The notes below the pieces were generated by a model. The model had not been told where the DNA came from, ran no database searches, and saw only the letters and a program-made list of their open reading frames with translations. A stretch of DNA of 46,302 bases from Paradesertivirga sp036399495 (GTDB lineage Bacteria > Bacteroidota > Bacteroidia > Sphingobacteriales > Sphingobacteriaceae), in the NCBI GenBank assembly GCA_036399495.1, contig DASWMZ010000138.1, positions 1 through 46,302 on the forward strand. The letters run 5' to 3'. Below are positions 24,304 through 32,950 of this stretch, one piece after another (position 1 is the first letter of the stretch; each line of letters begins with the position of its first letter). The position numbers and the translations under genes were made by a program.

Positions 24304-25446
24304 CTATTCTTTTATTCCTTCATTGTAATAAACGTAAAGACCGTCTTTACCAGCCACGGCAATATCTAGGCGACCATCTCCGTTTAAGTCGGCAATGGCC
24401 ATTTGAATGCCTGTACCTTTGCCTAGAATAGGCCCGTAAGAAATAATCTGCTTTGTAAAGCTTTCACCATTCCATTGATAATAATACAAGCCATAATCAT
24501 CGTGGGCTCCGGGGTCTTTATCGTTGTGAGCCCGAAAGCGTTTGCCTGTAATCAAAACAGGTTTTCCTGTGCCGTATAAATCGGCCCAAGCCATCTCATG
24601 AAACTGAGAATTATTAGGATCGATGGGGTGTTTCCTCCAGATACCTCTCTTCGTTTGTTCATACCAATCCAGGCCATAACTATGCCCTTGACCCGCAATT
24701 AAATCATTCAATCCATCGCTATTTAAATCCTGCACCAAAATCGGAACGCTGACTCCTCCTAACTTGAGACCATCATGCCAAATCCATTTATCAGAAAAAG
24801 GCTTTTTTGGGGCTTCAAGCCAGCCAGCCGAAAATACAAAATCCCCTCGACCGTCGCTGTTAATATCACCAAACCCAAGCCCATGATCCTGCTTTGCTTC
24901 CGTTATAATATATTCAGTAAACTTGCCGGTACCTTTCTTGTCTGCATCCAGATTCAGGCGGTAGAATCGAAAAGGCTTTCCCGGATTGTTGGGCACAATT
25001 TCCGCTATACCATCACCATCTATGTCCCAAGCCCGGGTAGTTTCTACATTGCCTGTTTCACCAATAACGTGTTCAATCCATTGTTTAGTTTCCTTTCCAG
25101 GATTCTCCCGCCATCTCACGTTACTACCCCACCAACCTCCGGTAATAAAATCCGGATAGCTGTCGCCATTTACATCCAACGGTATAACGGAAAAATCATC
25201 ATACCACTCGTCATAACGATTTACCGGAAGTACCGTATGTTTCTTAACAAAGGCGGGACCTTCGTACCAGTAGCCTCCTGACACTAAATCAACTTTGCCA
25301 TCCTGATTAACATCGAAAGCCCCAACGGCTTCAAATAATTCTCCGGATATTTTTTGAACTTTGAAACTTAGCGGTTGACTGTGTAAAGTTGAAATGAAAC
25401 CACCTAGAAAAAAGAAAAGAAATATTGTTGTTCTGAACAATTTCAT
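24304..25446 (-). CDS. Exported FG-GAP/VCBS-repeat propeller protein
   Basis: A 380-residue protein with a signal peptide (to about residue 23). It has repeated FG-GAP/VCBS blades with calcium-binding D-x-[ND]-x-D-G loops: DVNQDGKVDLVSGGYW, DVNGDSYPDFITGGWW, DIDGDGIAEIVPN, DINSDGRGDFVFSAGW, DLNSDGLNDLIAGQGH and DLNGDGRLDIAVAG. These fold as a calcium-stabilised propeller. Such proteins often accompany PVC-type cytochromes, but their function is undefined (binding or lyase scaffolding have been suggested). It is the first gene of the four-gene minus run. Confidence 0.88.
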   Translation of the reverse strand: MKLFRTTIFLFFFLGGFISTLHSQPLSFKVQKISGELFEAVGAFDVNQDGKVDLVSGGYWYEGPAFVKKHTVLPVNRYDEWYDDFSVIPLDVNGDSYPDFITGGWWGSNVRWRENPGKETKQWIEHVIGETGNVETTRAWDIDGDGIAEIVPNNPGKPFRFYRLNLDADKKGTGKFTEYIITEAKQDHGLGFGDINSDGRGDFVFSAGWLEAPKKPFSDKWIWHDGLKLGGVSVPILVQDLNSDGLNDLIAGQGHSYGLDWYEQTKRGIWRKHPIDPNNSQFHEMAWADLYGTGKPVLITGKRFRAHNDKDPGAHDDYGLYYYQWNGESFTKQIISYGPILGKGTGIQMAIADLNGDGRLDIAVAGKDGLYVYYNEGIKE

Positions 25447-25952
25447 ATGGTTAATTATCTTTCTACTAATTCGAATTATTGACTGTGTGAGTTGGCTTAT
25501 AAAATTAAGATTGTTGATTCTCGTGGCTTATTTCCTATATAATACGCTATATACGCCAAACAAGACGTCGACTTTAACTAAATCAGCGGTGTAAATTTAA
25601 CTGGATTTTCTTTTAAATAAGATACTATGTTTAAAAGATTAAACTTTACAATATACCTCAATATCGGTTTCAGTACCTGTATCAACAAGTTGTATCACAT
25701 TTCCATCACCCATGGTTTTCCCTGTTTTCCAGTGCGAAATTTTCTCGATGGTTTGATATACTGCTTCCAAATCGGAAGATTTCTCAGTTCATGTCACGGA
25801 TCTCAAAAAACGAATTAAAATTAAAGGCCGAAAAGGAACTGTGACTGTTGGAGAATTAGACTAATATCAATAGTTATTAAATAAACATTAAGAAAATTGC
25901 GTTCGATGCCAAGAAGTTCAACCTATTGATCAAACTCCAGTTTGTGATCACT
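25447..25952. other. Intergenic stretch of 506 bases with two overlapping gene-like scraps
   Basis: I see no intact gene. On the minus strand 25639-25792 reads, after a stop, SSDLEAVYQTIEKISHWKTG, then KTMGDGNVIQLVDTG and TDIEVYCKV to a stop. On the plus strand 25757-25864 reads YTASKSEDFSVHV, then TDLKKRIKIKGRKGTVTVGE and LD to a stop. Neither has a start codon and they overlap, so at most one is a real remnant. Neither family is recognised. A perfect AATTCGAATT palindrome lies upstream of the FG-GAP gene. Confidence 0.3.
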
Positions 25953-27407
25953 TCAATCCTCGGGCCTCTCCTTCGGATCAGCCATCTTTACAATTCTCGG
26001 TTGGAATGAAGCCAGCACCTCTACCAAATCTGTCTGTGCAGCCATAACTGCATGAATATCCTTATAAACCATTGGGGCCTCGTCCATATCAGAACCAATT
26101 AAAGTGATTCTTTTATCAACCAGATTAGCTGCAATTACAGCCTTGTCTAATGTTTTGAAGGCAGCGCTTCTACTCATCAACCGCCCTGCACCGTGTGAAG
26201 CCGAGTTAATAGAACTTTCTTCGCCTTTACCTCTCACCACAAATCCTGGTGTGCTCATTGATCCGGGAATTATCCCTAGAACTCCTTTACCTGCCGGAGT
26301 TGCCCCTTTACGGTGTACCATCACTTCGGTACCATCAGCCAGCTTTTCCTTCCAGGCAAAGTTGTGGTGATTCTCAATGCGCATCGCAGGCGACAAATCC
26401 AGTGCCTTGGCTATTTTATTATGTATCTCATGGTGATTAGCCGAAGCATATTCACCGGCAAGATTCATAGCAATCCAATACTCCTGCCCTTCTTCTGTAT
26501 TCATATCCAGCCAGGCTAAATGCTTGGCTTCGTGAGGAAGCTTTGTTTTCTTCATCGCTATCTCAGAATAATGAGTTGCAATGCTTCCTCCAAAACCTCT
26601 TGAACCCGAGTGTGACAATAGCGCCAGGTAAGATCCTGCTGGTATTCCTTCTAATGCACCATCAGTCACGGTCAACTCTCCCCATTCAACGAAGTGGTTG
26701 CCTGTCCCGGAGGTACCTAACTGGGTATAAGCCTTATTCTTTAATGAACGAATGACCTTTGTAGCGTTCCAGTCAGCATGGTCGAACAATGATGCATCGT
26801 GATAACTTTTAACCACGCCTCCCATACCGAATACCGTATGCTCGCCTAACAAGGTTTTAAGCTTGTCTTTATCTGTGTCCACTACTTCAGCTGGTAGATC
26901 AAAAATACTTAGACACATACGGCAGGCAATATCTACCCCGACTGCATACGGGATAATTGTGTCAATCCTCGTTGCTAAAACTCCTCCGATTGGTAAGCCA
27001 TATCCGTGATGCGCATCTGGCATAAGCGCTCCGGCAACAGTAATAGGCAGTTTCATTGCAGTGTTCATCTGTCCCAGAGCCCCGGTCTCAATATTCTCTT
27101 TGCCAAAAACGGGAAAGTCGATCAATGCCTCTCTTAAAGCATGGTTGCTGCGTTGTGGCTTTACAAACTTTCCTTCTTTACGTAGTTCAATTACCCGCTC
27201 TGCAAGATTCTTGAATTTACCGCCCTTTTTCATAGCATAGGGCATCGGATCTTCTATCAAAGATTCGAGGTTGGCAAGGATAACTTCCTTGGTCATCACT
27301 TGATTTTTCAACAGGCCATTAGCAACACGACTAAAGTATACAAGTACCTCTAAATCGGTTACCCCTAAAGCACTGATTTCTCCGTTGCTTATTTTTTCTT
27401 TTTCCAT
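25953..27407 (-). CDS. rtcB: RtcB-family 3'-phosphate RNA ligase
   Basis: A 484-residue RtcB-family enzyme that joins RNA 2',3'-cyclic phosphate or 3'-phosphate ends to 5'-OH ends, using GTP and Mn2+. Metal- and guanylate-site motifs are present: VGVDIACRMC (Asp/Cys), GTSGTGNHFVEWG (Asn/His), LSHSGSRGFGG (His) and VHRKGATPAGKG (the guanylated His by position). The frame is open to 27464, but I prefer the ATG at 27407: residues before it look non-conserved and the remnant divergent WYL regulator begins in that segment. It is longer than E. coli RtcB (408 residues), as is usual for the Bacteroidota form. Downstream on its strand is only the gap at 25447-25952. Confidence 0.92.
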   Translation of the reverse strand: MEKEKISNGEISALGVTDLEVLVYFSRVANGLLKNQVMTKEVILANLESLIEDPMPYAMKKGGKFKNLAERVIELRKEGKFVKPQRSNHALREALIDFPVFGKENIETGALGQMNTAMKLPITVAGALMPDAHHGYGLPIGGVLATRIDTIIPYAVGVDIACRMCLSIFDLPAEVVDTDKDKLKTLLGEHTVFGMGGVVKSYHDASLFDHADWNATKVIRSLKNKAYTQLGTSGTGNHFVEWGELTVTDGALEGIPAGSYLALLSHSGSRGFGGSIATHYSEIAMKKTKLPHEAKHLAWLDMNTEEGQEYWIAMNLAGEYASANHHEIHNKIAKALDLSPAMRIENHHNFAWKEKLADGTEVMVHRKGATPAGKGVLGIIPGSMSTPGFVVRGKGEESSINSASHGAGRLMSRSAAFKTLDKAVIAANLVDKRITLIGSDMDEAPMVYKDIHAVMAAQTDLVEVLASFQPRIVKMADPKERPED

Positions 27408-27456
27408 GATTAATTCGTATTGACGATACAAATAAATACACTCCTGCGCAATCTTT

Positions 27457-27732
27457 TTGCGCAACGCCCTTGTCCGTTTTCGAACTATTGATAACTGCCT
27501 GAAAACAGGTACAAAAAGTGGACCTTAGAAGAAAGACATCATTGATGCCTGCTCTGATGCATTATATGAATACGCAGGAATTAATAAAGGTGTGAGCAGG
27601 CGAACTGTACAAGCGGATATCGAGATGATGCGCAGTAATAAACCCGGCTATGAAGCTCCCAGAATTGTGGTGGACAAATACTATACACCCACTAATCTGG
27701 CAGCTCTCTCTTTTGGTTTGCTAAAAACTTAA
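27457..27732 (+). pseudogene. Frameshifted and truncated WYL-domain regulator, N-terminal part only
   Basis: Divergent to rtcB. The opening frame gives RNALVRFRTIDNCLK. A missing base in the run of A then shifts to RYKKWTLEE, and an extra A after GAAGAA shifts back to DIIDACSDALYEYAGI, then SRRTVQADIEMMRSNKPGYE and APRIVVDKYYT. With the two indels corrected it is a continuous N-terminus of a WYL/HTH regulator of the type often found divergent from rtcB. After KYYT the homology stops near 27690 and the frame ends at TAA 27730-27732, inside the 3' end of the fucosidase gene. All of the WYL sensor half is missing. The reading was built by hand from codons; the start (TTG) is approximate. Confidence 0.78.
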
Positions 27733-29064
27733 GGCATAAACCGATGGAACTCCTACTTTAATATAACTGATTTTAAAGCTGATCTTATCTGCCACTTGTT
27801 TGAACCTAACTGGTTTTCCCGCTTCATCTTTTATCGAAATCAGCTTTTTGTGACTTCCATTCAGCGAAACTTCTTTTAAGGAGGTATTATATACAAACAG
27901 ATAATTTGCATTCCCTTTTTTTGTACTTGTAAATTTACCTTCCTCAAAAAAGTCGCCTGCACGTGTTCCATAAATGCTTTCTGCATGCCCTTTCACCCAC
28001 TTGCCAACTTCTTTCATATTAGCAACAATAACCGGTTCAAAGGTTCCATCAGGTTTGGGGCCTATATTGATAAGATAATTGCCACCTTCACCAACAGTCT
28101 TTATTAAATCGGTTATAATCTCACTGGCCGACAATAGTTTTGGATCTGGTTTCCATGACCACTGCGTTTTATCAACAGTAACCCAGGCTTGCCATGGATA
28201 TGGCGCTCTGGAATTTACTTTGGGTTTATATCCGACAATGCGTTCCCTTTCTTCAAAGTCCCCGGCAAAAATATCAGCCCGCCAAGATTCATTTTCGTTA
28301 TATGGCGGTGGAGGTCTTCTGCCTATATCAGTTCGGCTGTTTACAATAACTTCATCTTTAATTTTTCGAAGGTAGAGGTAGAAATCGCTTCCAATTTGAT
28401 GTGTCCAGGTAGAGTCCCAATCGCCGTCAAACTGAATGATTTTCGAGTTGTATTTAGTTACTAGTTCCCGCAATTGGTTCTTAGCATAAATCCAGTAGCG
28501 GTTCTGGTTTGGGGTGTCCTTATATCTGGGAAACATGTTGCCAGGACCGCCGTGGCCATACGGCTGATAGTCTGGATGATACCAGTCTAAGGTAGAATAA
28601 TAGGTACCAAAAATAATTCCTTTTTTCTGGCAGGCATCACTCAATTCTCTCAAAATATCGCGTTGAAAGGGTGTGGCGGCAATGTCATAATCAGAATAGT
28701 CAGAATGCCACATCGAGAAGCCGTCGTGATGCTTAGTTGTTATAATAACATATTTCATCCCGAAGTCCGTCATTAAATCTACCCATTCATCAGCATTAAA
28801 CTTAGTAGGATTAAATTGCTTATAGAAATTATCGTACTCAGTCTGTGGAGTTTCTTTGCCTCTGGACCAGCTGATTTCTTGACCGGCAATAACATTAGGC
28901 CCCCAATGAATACTCAGGCCGAACTTCAGGTCTTGAAACTCTTCGATAGATTTCTCATTGGTATAAATACCGGGATTTAATTCACCTCCTCCTATTTTCT
29001 GAGAATAAGTTTTGTGGGCAAATAATAAGCATAATAAAAGAACAAGAAGCTTATGTGTTTTCAT
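27721..29064 (-). CDS. Exported GH29 alpha-L-fucosidase
   Basis: A 447-residue glycoside hydrolase with a signal peptide (to about residue 21). It is recognised by the GH29 N-domain (FQDLKFGLSIHWGPNVIAGQ; KYVIITTKHHDGFSMWHSDY) and by QFDGDWDSTW, which should carry the catalytic aspartate nucleophile. A short beta-sandwich C-terminus ends at residue 447. It releases L-fucose from fucosides in the periplasm or outside the cell and heads the logic of the fucose cluster. It lies 13 bases downstream of the FucP-like transporter gene. Its 3' end abuts the broken WYL gene. General acid/base residue not assigned. Confidence 0.93.
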   Translation of the reverse strand: MKTHKLLVLLLCLLFAHKTYSQKIGGGELNPGIYTNEKSIEEFQDLKFGLSIHWGPNVIAGQEISWSRGKETPQTEYDNFYKQFNPTKFNADEWVDLMTDFGMKYVIITTKHHDGFSMWHSDYSDYDIAATPFQRDILRELSDACQKKGIIFGTYYSTLDWYHPDYQPYGHGGPGNMFPRYKDTPNQNRYWIYAKNQLRELVTKYNSKIIQFDGDWDSTWTHQIGSDFYLYLRKIKDEVIVNSRTDIGRRPPPPYNENESWRADIFAGDFEERERIVGYKPKVNSRAPYPWQAWVTVDKTQWSWKPDPKLLSASEIITDLIKTVGEGGNYLINIGPKPDGTFEPVIVANMKEVGKWVKGHAESIYGTRAGDFFEEGKFTSTKKGNANYLFVYNTSLKEVSLNGSHKKLISIKDEAGKPVRFKQVADKISFKISYIKVGVPSVYALSF

Positions 29065-29077
29065 GAAATTGTGGTTT

Positions 29078-30331
29078 TTAAATGATTTGTGCTGATTTAT
29101 CGTCGATTACATGACCACGATAGGCGTAATAAAGCACATAAATATAGCATACGATTGGAATGAAAAAGGCATTTTTAATACCGGAATGATCCGACAAAAC
29201 ACCCATGATCGGTGGGATTACTGCTCCCCCCACAATACTCATAATGATAAGCGAGGAACCTGTTTTTGTGTAATCGCCCAGGTTCCTGATGCTTAGTGTA
29301 AATAAAATGGGATACATTACAGAGGAGAAAAGGCCGACAAGAGAAATTGCATATAATGCCGTATAACCTGTACTCATTAAGGAGATACTCACCAGTATTA
29401 TTGCCGCCAGAGAGCATACAGCTAATACCTTTTCGGACTTAAAGCGCACTAATCCATATGCTCCGGCTAGCCGTCCGACTAACACTAGCATCATATATAG
29501 AGTTATAAATAAAGCGGCCTTTTGTTCTGTAAGTGCAGCAATATTTAATGATTGTGCATAGCGGATGATGAAGCTTACAATACCTACCTCGGCCCCTAAA
29601 TAAAAGAATACACCCAACGCTCCAAGTACCGTATGCCTAAAGCGGAACACAGATTTGAGGCTATTACCAGTTTGTCCCTCTGTATGTACTTTGGGTAATT
29701 TGATAAAGTAGATCAGAACACTCATAACCACGAAAAATACGCCTAGACATAAATAAGGCACTTTAACTAATTGTGCCTCTGAATCAAGATACTGCGTTAA
29801 TGCTACTGGGTTTAACTGCTTGATAGCAGAAGGAGTAACATCTGTTGCATGTAAAAGAAGTTTGCTTCCAATAAAAGGGCCCAGGGTTGCGCCTAAAGAA
29901 CCTACGGCTGCTGCCAGACTTAATCTGCTCGCGGCCCGGTTTGGATCACCCAGCACCGAAACATAGGGTGTAGCAGTTACTTCAAGAAAAGTAAAACCTG
30001 CTGCTATAATAAAAAGTGCTGTCAGAAAGAGCGGATAATAACGGGTGTCTGCTGCTGGAAAGAACAGGAAAGCACCCACAGACGCAATAATTAAACCAGT
30101 CACCATGCCGGCTTTGTATCCGTATCTGTTAATAAATTTCCCCACTGGCAGGGCGAACAAAAAGTATGCTCCGAAGAATGCAGATTGTACCAGGGAGGAT
30201 TGGAAATCGCTTAACTGACAGGCCCTTTTTAAATGGGGAATAAGGATGTCATTGATATTACGGCTTAGGTTCCAGATGAACATTAGGCTCATCACTACTA
30301 ATAAGGGAACAAGGGTTGACTTTCTACTCAC
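29078..30331 (-). CDS. L-fucose:H+ symporter-like MFS transporter (FucP family)
   Basis: A 417-residue major-facilitator protein with about 12 membrane helices. Two acidic residues match the key ones of E. coli FucP by context: D28 (NDILIPHLK) and E117 (FLEVTATPYV), corresponding to D46 and E135. It should carry L-fucose with protons across the inner membrane. It overlaps the mutarotase gene by 4 bases and is 13 bases upstream of the fucosidase gene, so it is certainly in one operon. It could also carry a related sugar, but its neighbours favour fucose. Confidence 0.9.
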   Translation of the reverse strand: MSRKSTLVPLLVVMSLMFIWNLSRNINDILIPHLKRACQLSDFQSSLVQSAFFGAYFLFALPVGKFINRYGYKAGMVTGLIIASVGAFLFFPAADTRYYPLFLTALFIIAAGFTFLEVTATPYVSVLGDPNRAASRLSLAAAVGSLGATLGPFIGSKLLLHATDVTPSAIKQLNPVALTQYLDSEAQLVKVPYLCLGVFFVVMSVLIYFIKLPKVHTEGQTGNSLKSVFRFRHTVLGALGVFFYLGAEVGIVSFIIRYAQSLNIAALTEQKAALFITLYMMLVLVGRLAGAYGLVRFKSEKVLAVCSLAAIILVSISLMSTGYTALYAISLVGLFSSVMYPILFTLSIRNLGDYTKTGSSLIIMSIVGGAVIPPIMGVLSDHSGIKNAFFIPIVCYIYVLYYAYRGHVIDDKSAQII

Positions 30332-30681
30332 TTACAATCCTCCAGTAAAAAAACAGGTTTCATCAGGGCCCAGTGTTCATCAGGTTTCGCTTCGGTAAGT
30401 TTTTTCTGAAACGTTAACATCAAAGCTGCCCAATCCTTTTGCCGCGGAAATGTCAGCATTTTTTCAAAGGCTGCCTGCAGGCTAATTCCCTCCTCACAAT
30501 CTACTATCATAAAAAGATGATTTCCAATTCGATAGATCTGCAAGTCTGTAATTCCGGCTTCGCGTATTCCATGAGGTATTTCAGGCCAAATGCCTGCCGG
30601 CGTATGATATTGCTCGTATAATAAAATCAACTCCGCATCATCCTGCAGGTCAAGGGCCATACAACTTCTGTTTACCGCCAT
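30328..30681 (-). CDS. Sugar mutarotase, L-rhamnose mutarotase (RhaM/DUF718) family
   Basis: A 117-residue protein of the RhaM family, recognised by YEQYHTPAGIWPEIPHGIREAG (read as YEQYHTPAGIWPEIP and HGIREAG), DLQIYRIGNHLFMIVD and PDEHWALMKPVF. These proteins interconvert alpha and beta anomers of 6-deoxy sugars. In a fucose operon its substrate is probably L-fucose, unlike the unrelated FucU family. His26 in the HTPAGIWPEI motif is the likely catalytic residue by family position. Its stop overlaps the transporter start, showing translational coupling. Confidence 0.9.
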   Translation of the reverse strand: MAVNRSCMALDLQDDAELILLYEQYHTPAGIWPEIPHGIREAGITDLQIYRIGNHLFMIVDCEEGISLQAAFEKMLTFPRQKDWAALMLTFQKKLTEAKPDEHWALMKPVFLLEDCK

Positions 30682-30689
30682 ACGAGTAT

Positions 30690-31457
30690 TTATTGTTTAT
30701 ATCCTAATTCAGCACCGCCGCTAACCGGCATGATACAGCCTGTAACAAACCGGGCGGCGTCAGAAGTTAAAAACACTGCCACATCGGCAATAACATCACC
30801 CTCTGGACAATAACCAAGGGCATGAATATTATCAAGATAGCTTACTGTTTTAGAAGGCTCTGGCTGCTCAGAAACCCATTTCTTTAATAAAGGCGTCCAT
30901 ACTCCAGCCGGACAGATCGCATTCACACGGACACCAAAGGGAGCATAATCGAGTGCCATAGATTTTGTTAATGCATTCATACCGCCTTTAGTGGCTACAT
31001 AAGCCGCATGAGTACTTTGTCCTAATTCCCCCACCATGCTGCTGGTATTTAAAATGCATCCTTTGGTTAATTTAAGATATCCAAGGCCATGTCTGGTTGT
31101 CCACAGGACGCTTTTCAGGTTTATTGTAAACAAGGCATCCCATTCCTTATCAGTAGTATCGTCCAGCGATTTTGAAGGACTGGCAATACCTACATTGTTA
31201 TGAATTACATGGATATTGTTATGGGTACGGAAGGTTTCTTCAAGCGCTTGCTTTAGGTCTGCTTCACTTTCTGCATTACCAGGGTATGTACTTAGTGCCG
31301 GAGTGCTTAGTTGCATGGATAGCGCCTGAAGTGCTGATTTGTCATTGTCAAATACCGCTACGCTTGCCCCTGCTTTTATGTAAGCTTTGGTGCATTCTTT
31401 GCCAATTCCTGCAGCACCGCCGGTAATAAAAACTACTTTATTGGTTAACATGCTCAT
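30690..31457 (-). CDS. SDR dehydrogenase, probable L-fucose dehydrogenase
   Basis: A 255-residue short-chain dehydrogenase with the dinucleotide loop TGGAAGIG (11-18), NNVG and the active-site triad in SSMVG...YVATKGG. Asp after the second strand (VFDNDK) favours NAD. The C-terminal GGAELGY motif and the TPLLKKW loop recall human HSD17B14, now known as an L-fucose dehydrogenase; I know this from memory. It should oxidise L-fucose to the fucono-lactone. The alternative is 2-keto-3-deoxy-L-fuconate dehydrogenase, also an SDR and a later step of the same pathway. It is 8 bases from the mutarotase gene and 40 from the dehydratase gene. Confidence 0.85.
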   Translation of the reverse strand: MSMLTNKVVFITGGAAGIGKECTKAYIKAGASVAVFDNDKSALQALSMQLSTPALSTYPGNAESEADLKQALEETFRTHNNIHVIHNNVGIASPSKSLDDTTDKEWDALFTINLKSVLWTTRHGLGYLKLTKGCILNTSSMVGELGQSTHAAYVATKGGMNALTKSMALDYAPFGVRVNAICPAGVWTPLLKKWVSEQPEPSKTVSYLDNIHALGYCPEGDVIADVAVFLTSDAARFVTGCIMPVSGGAELGYKQ

Positions 31458-31497
31458 TATTGGTTGCTCTTAATTCGGTTTATGTGTATAATTTACA

Positions 31498-32724
31498 CTA
31501 ATCTTTCAAATCGCTGCTACTGCCGGGTTCTTGCGGCACCTGATAATAGGCATCTACAATCTTTGCAGGGTTCACAAAATACTGTTTTAGATGCGGTATA
31601 TGCTCTAAAAATAAATGTTCATGTTCCATAGCAATATGGTTAAATAGAACCAGGTGCTGATGAATTTGGCCCATATCTCCAACATGGGGAACCACTGGTA
31701 TGCCGAAAGATTTCGACAGCAAACTAATAGTCAGGAATTCAGAAATGCCACCAACCCTCACAGCATCTACCTGGCAAAAATCCATTGCTTTTGCCTGTAA
31801 GAAGTTTTTGAATATAATCTTATTAGGAATGTGTTCTCCTGCGGCTACTTTAAGCGGAGCGATTTCCCTTGCAAGAGCCTGATGAGCTAATACATCATCG
31901 GGATGAGTAGGTTCCTCAATCCAGAAAGGGTTTATTTCTTCCAGTTGTTTACAGATTTTAAAAGCATCAGGCAAATTCCACTTTTGATTGGCATCTACCA
32001 TAATAGTTGCTTCTGTGCCTGCCACTTCGCGAATTAGTCTGGCCCTTCGAATGTCGCGCAGAGGATCATCGGACCCAACTTTGAGCTTCAATGCTGTAAA
32101 TCCCTGGTCCATTGCCTTTTTGGTATTAGCCACCACTTTCTCGTCCGAGAAATTAAACCATCCAACGGAAGTGTCATACCCTTTGTAGCCAGTAGTCAAA
32201 ATACCTGAACGCGTTTCGCGGGATGAGGCCTTCTGCTGAAGTAACTGAATTGCCTGATCTCGTGTCAAAACTTCTTCTAAGTAGCTTAAATCTAACGTAT
32301 TAACTAACTGTTCAGGGCTAAGATCTAATAATAGTTTCCATAAGGGAACTTGGCGCGATTTAGCCCAAAGATCGAAGCAGGCGTTAACAACTGCCGCCAG
32401 GGCGAGATGTATTACCCCCTTGTGAGGTCCAAGCCATCTAAAGGAAGGGGAATCAACCATTTTTCGATATTCCAATCCAAACTCAGACATGAGTTCCTCA
32501 ATTTCTTTTCCCACCAGTGAAGCTGCAAGATGCCTGATAGCATCGCAAACTAAGCCGTTTCCGTCCCCAAGAGTGAAAGCTAAACCAACTCCGGTTGCGA
32601 ATGAATCTGTTTTAAGATAACAAGTTGCATAGGCATACGTAGGCGATGTATGAGTGGCATCAGATCCTGCGCCATCAGGTAGCTCATATCTCTTATCCCT
32701 GACCTCAATAGAAGTAATATACAT
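31498..32724 (-). CDS. L-fuconate dehydratase (enolase superfamily)
   Basis: A 408-residue mandelate racemase-type enolase-superfamily member. The base motif KLKVGSDDP, the metal ligands in IMVDANQKWN (Asp), WIEEPTHPDD (Glu) and AAGEHIPNK (Glu), and the C-terminal His in VPHVGDMGQIHQH are all present. The opening TSIEVRDKRYELPDGAGSDA is the fuconate dehydratase signature as I recall it. It removes water from L-fuconate to give 2-keto-3-deoxy-L-fuconate. It is the first gene of the fucose operon, with the AraC regulator divergent upstream (217-base gap). Confidence 0.93.
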   Translation of the reverse strand: MYITSIEVRDKRYELPDGAGSDATHTSPTYAYATCYLKTDSFATGVGLAFTLGDGNGLVCDAIRHLAASLVGKEIEELMSEFGLEYRKMVDSPSFRWLGPHKGVIHLALAAVVNACFDLWAKSRQVPLWKLLLDLSPEQLVNTLDLSYLEEVLTRDQAIQLLQQKASSRETRSGILTTGYKGYDTSVGWFNFSDEKVVANTKKAMDQGFTALKLKVGSDDPLRDIRRARLIREVAGTEATIMVDANQKWNLPDAFKICKQLEEINPFWIEEPTHPDDVLAHQALAREIAPLKVAAGEHIPNKIIFKNFLQAKAMDFCQVDAVRVGGISEFLTISLLSKSFGIPVVPHVGDMGQIHQHLVLFNHIAMEHEHLFLEHIPHLKQYFVNPAKIVDAYYQVPQEPGSSSDLKD

Positions 32725-32936
32725 GAATTTGGTGTTAATATATAAAGTAAGTCAGCACTGTAATACGCCACTTTAGAGTGTTCCTTAATCAACCATTAAA
32801 CAGCCGTAATAAAAGCTGATTTATATCTCTATAAGTACTGAAACTGTAGTGACATGGGTTTATAGCAAACAGGCATATGACAAAAATATAGATACAATCT
32901 TTCATAAATCAATCCATAATTAATATTTTCCAATAC

Positions 32937-32944
32937 TATATTTG
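32937..32944 (+). promoter_or_regulatory. -7 promoter box (TATATTTG) of the AraC gene
   Basis: An exact match to the Bacteroidota TAnnTTTG box. The ATG at 32951 begins 6 bases after it, so transcription would start at or near the start codon, giving a leaderless mRNA. No TTTG box occurs about 19 bases upstream, so activation may need a regulator. Confidence 0.55.
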
Positions 32945-32950
32945 CATAAT

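Noticed and set aside
24775..25281. 168-codon plus-strand frame
   Set aside because: It lies antisense within the FG-GAP gene, whose calcium-loop repeats are unambiguous on the other strand.
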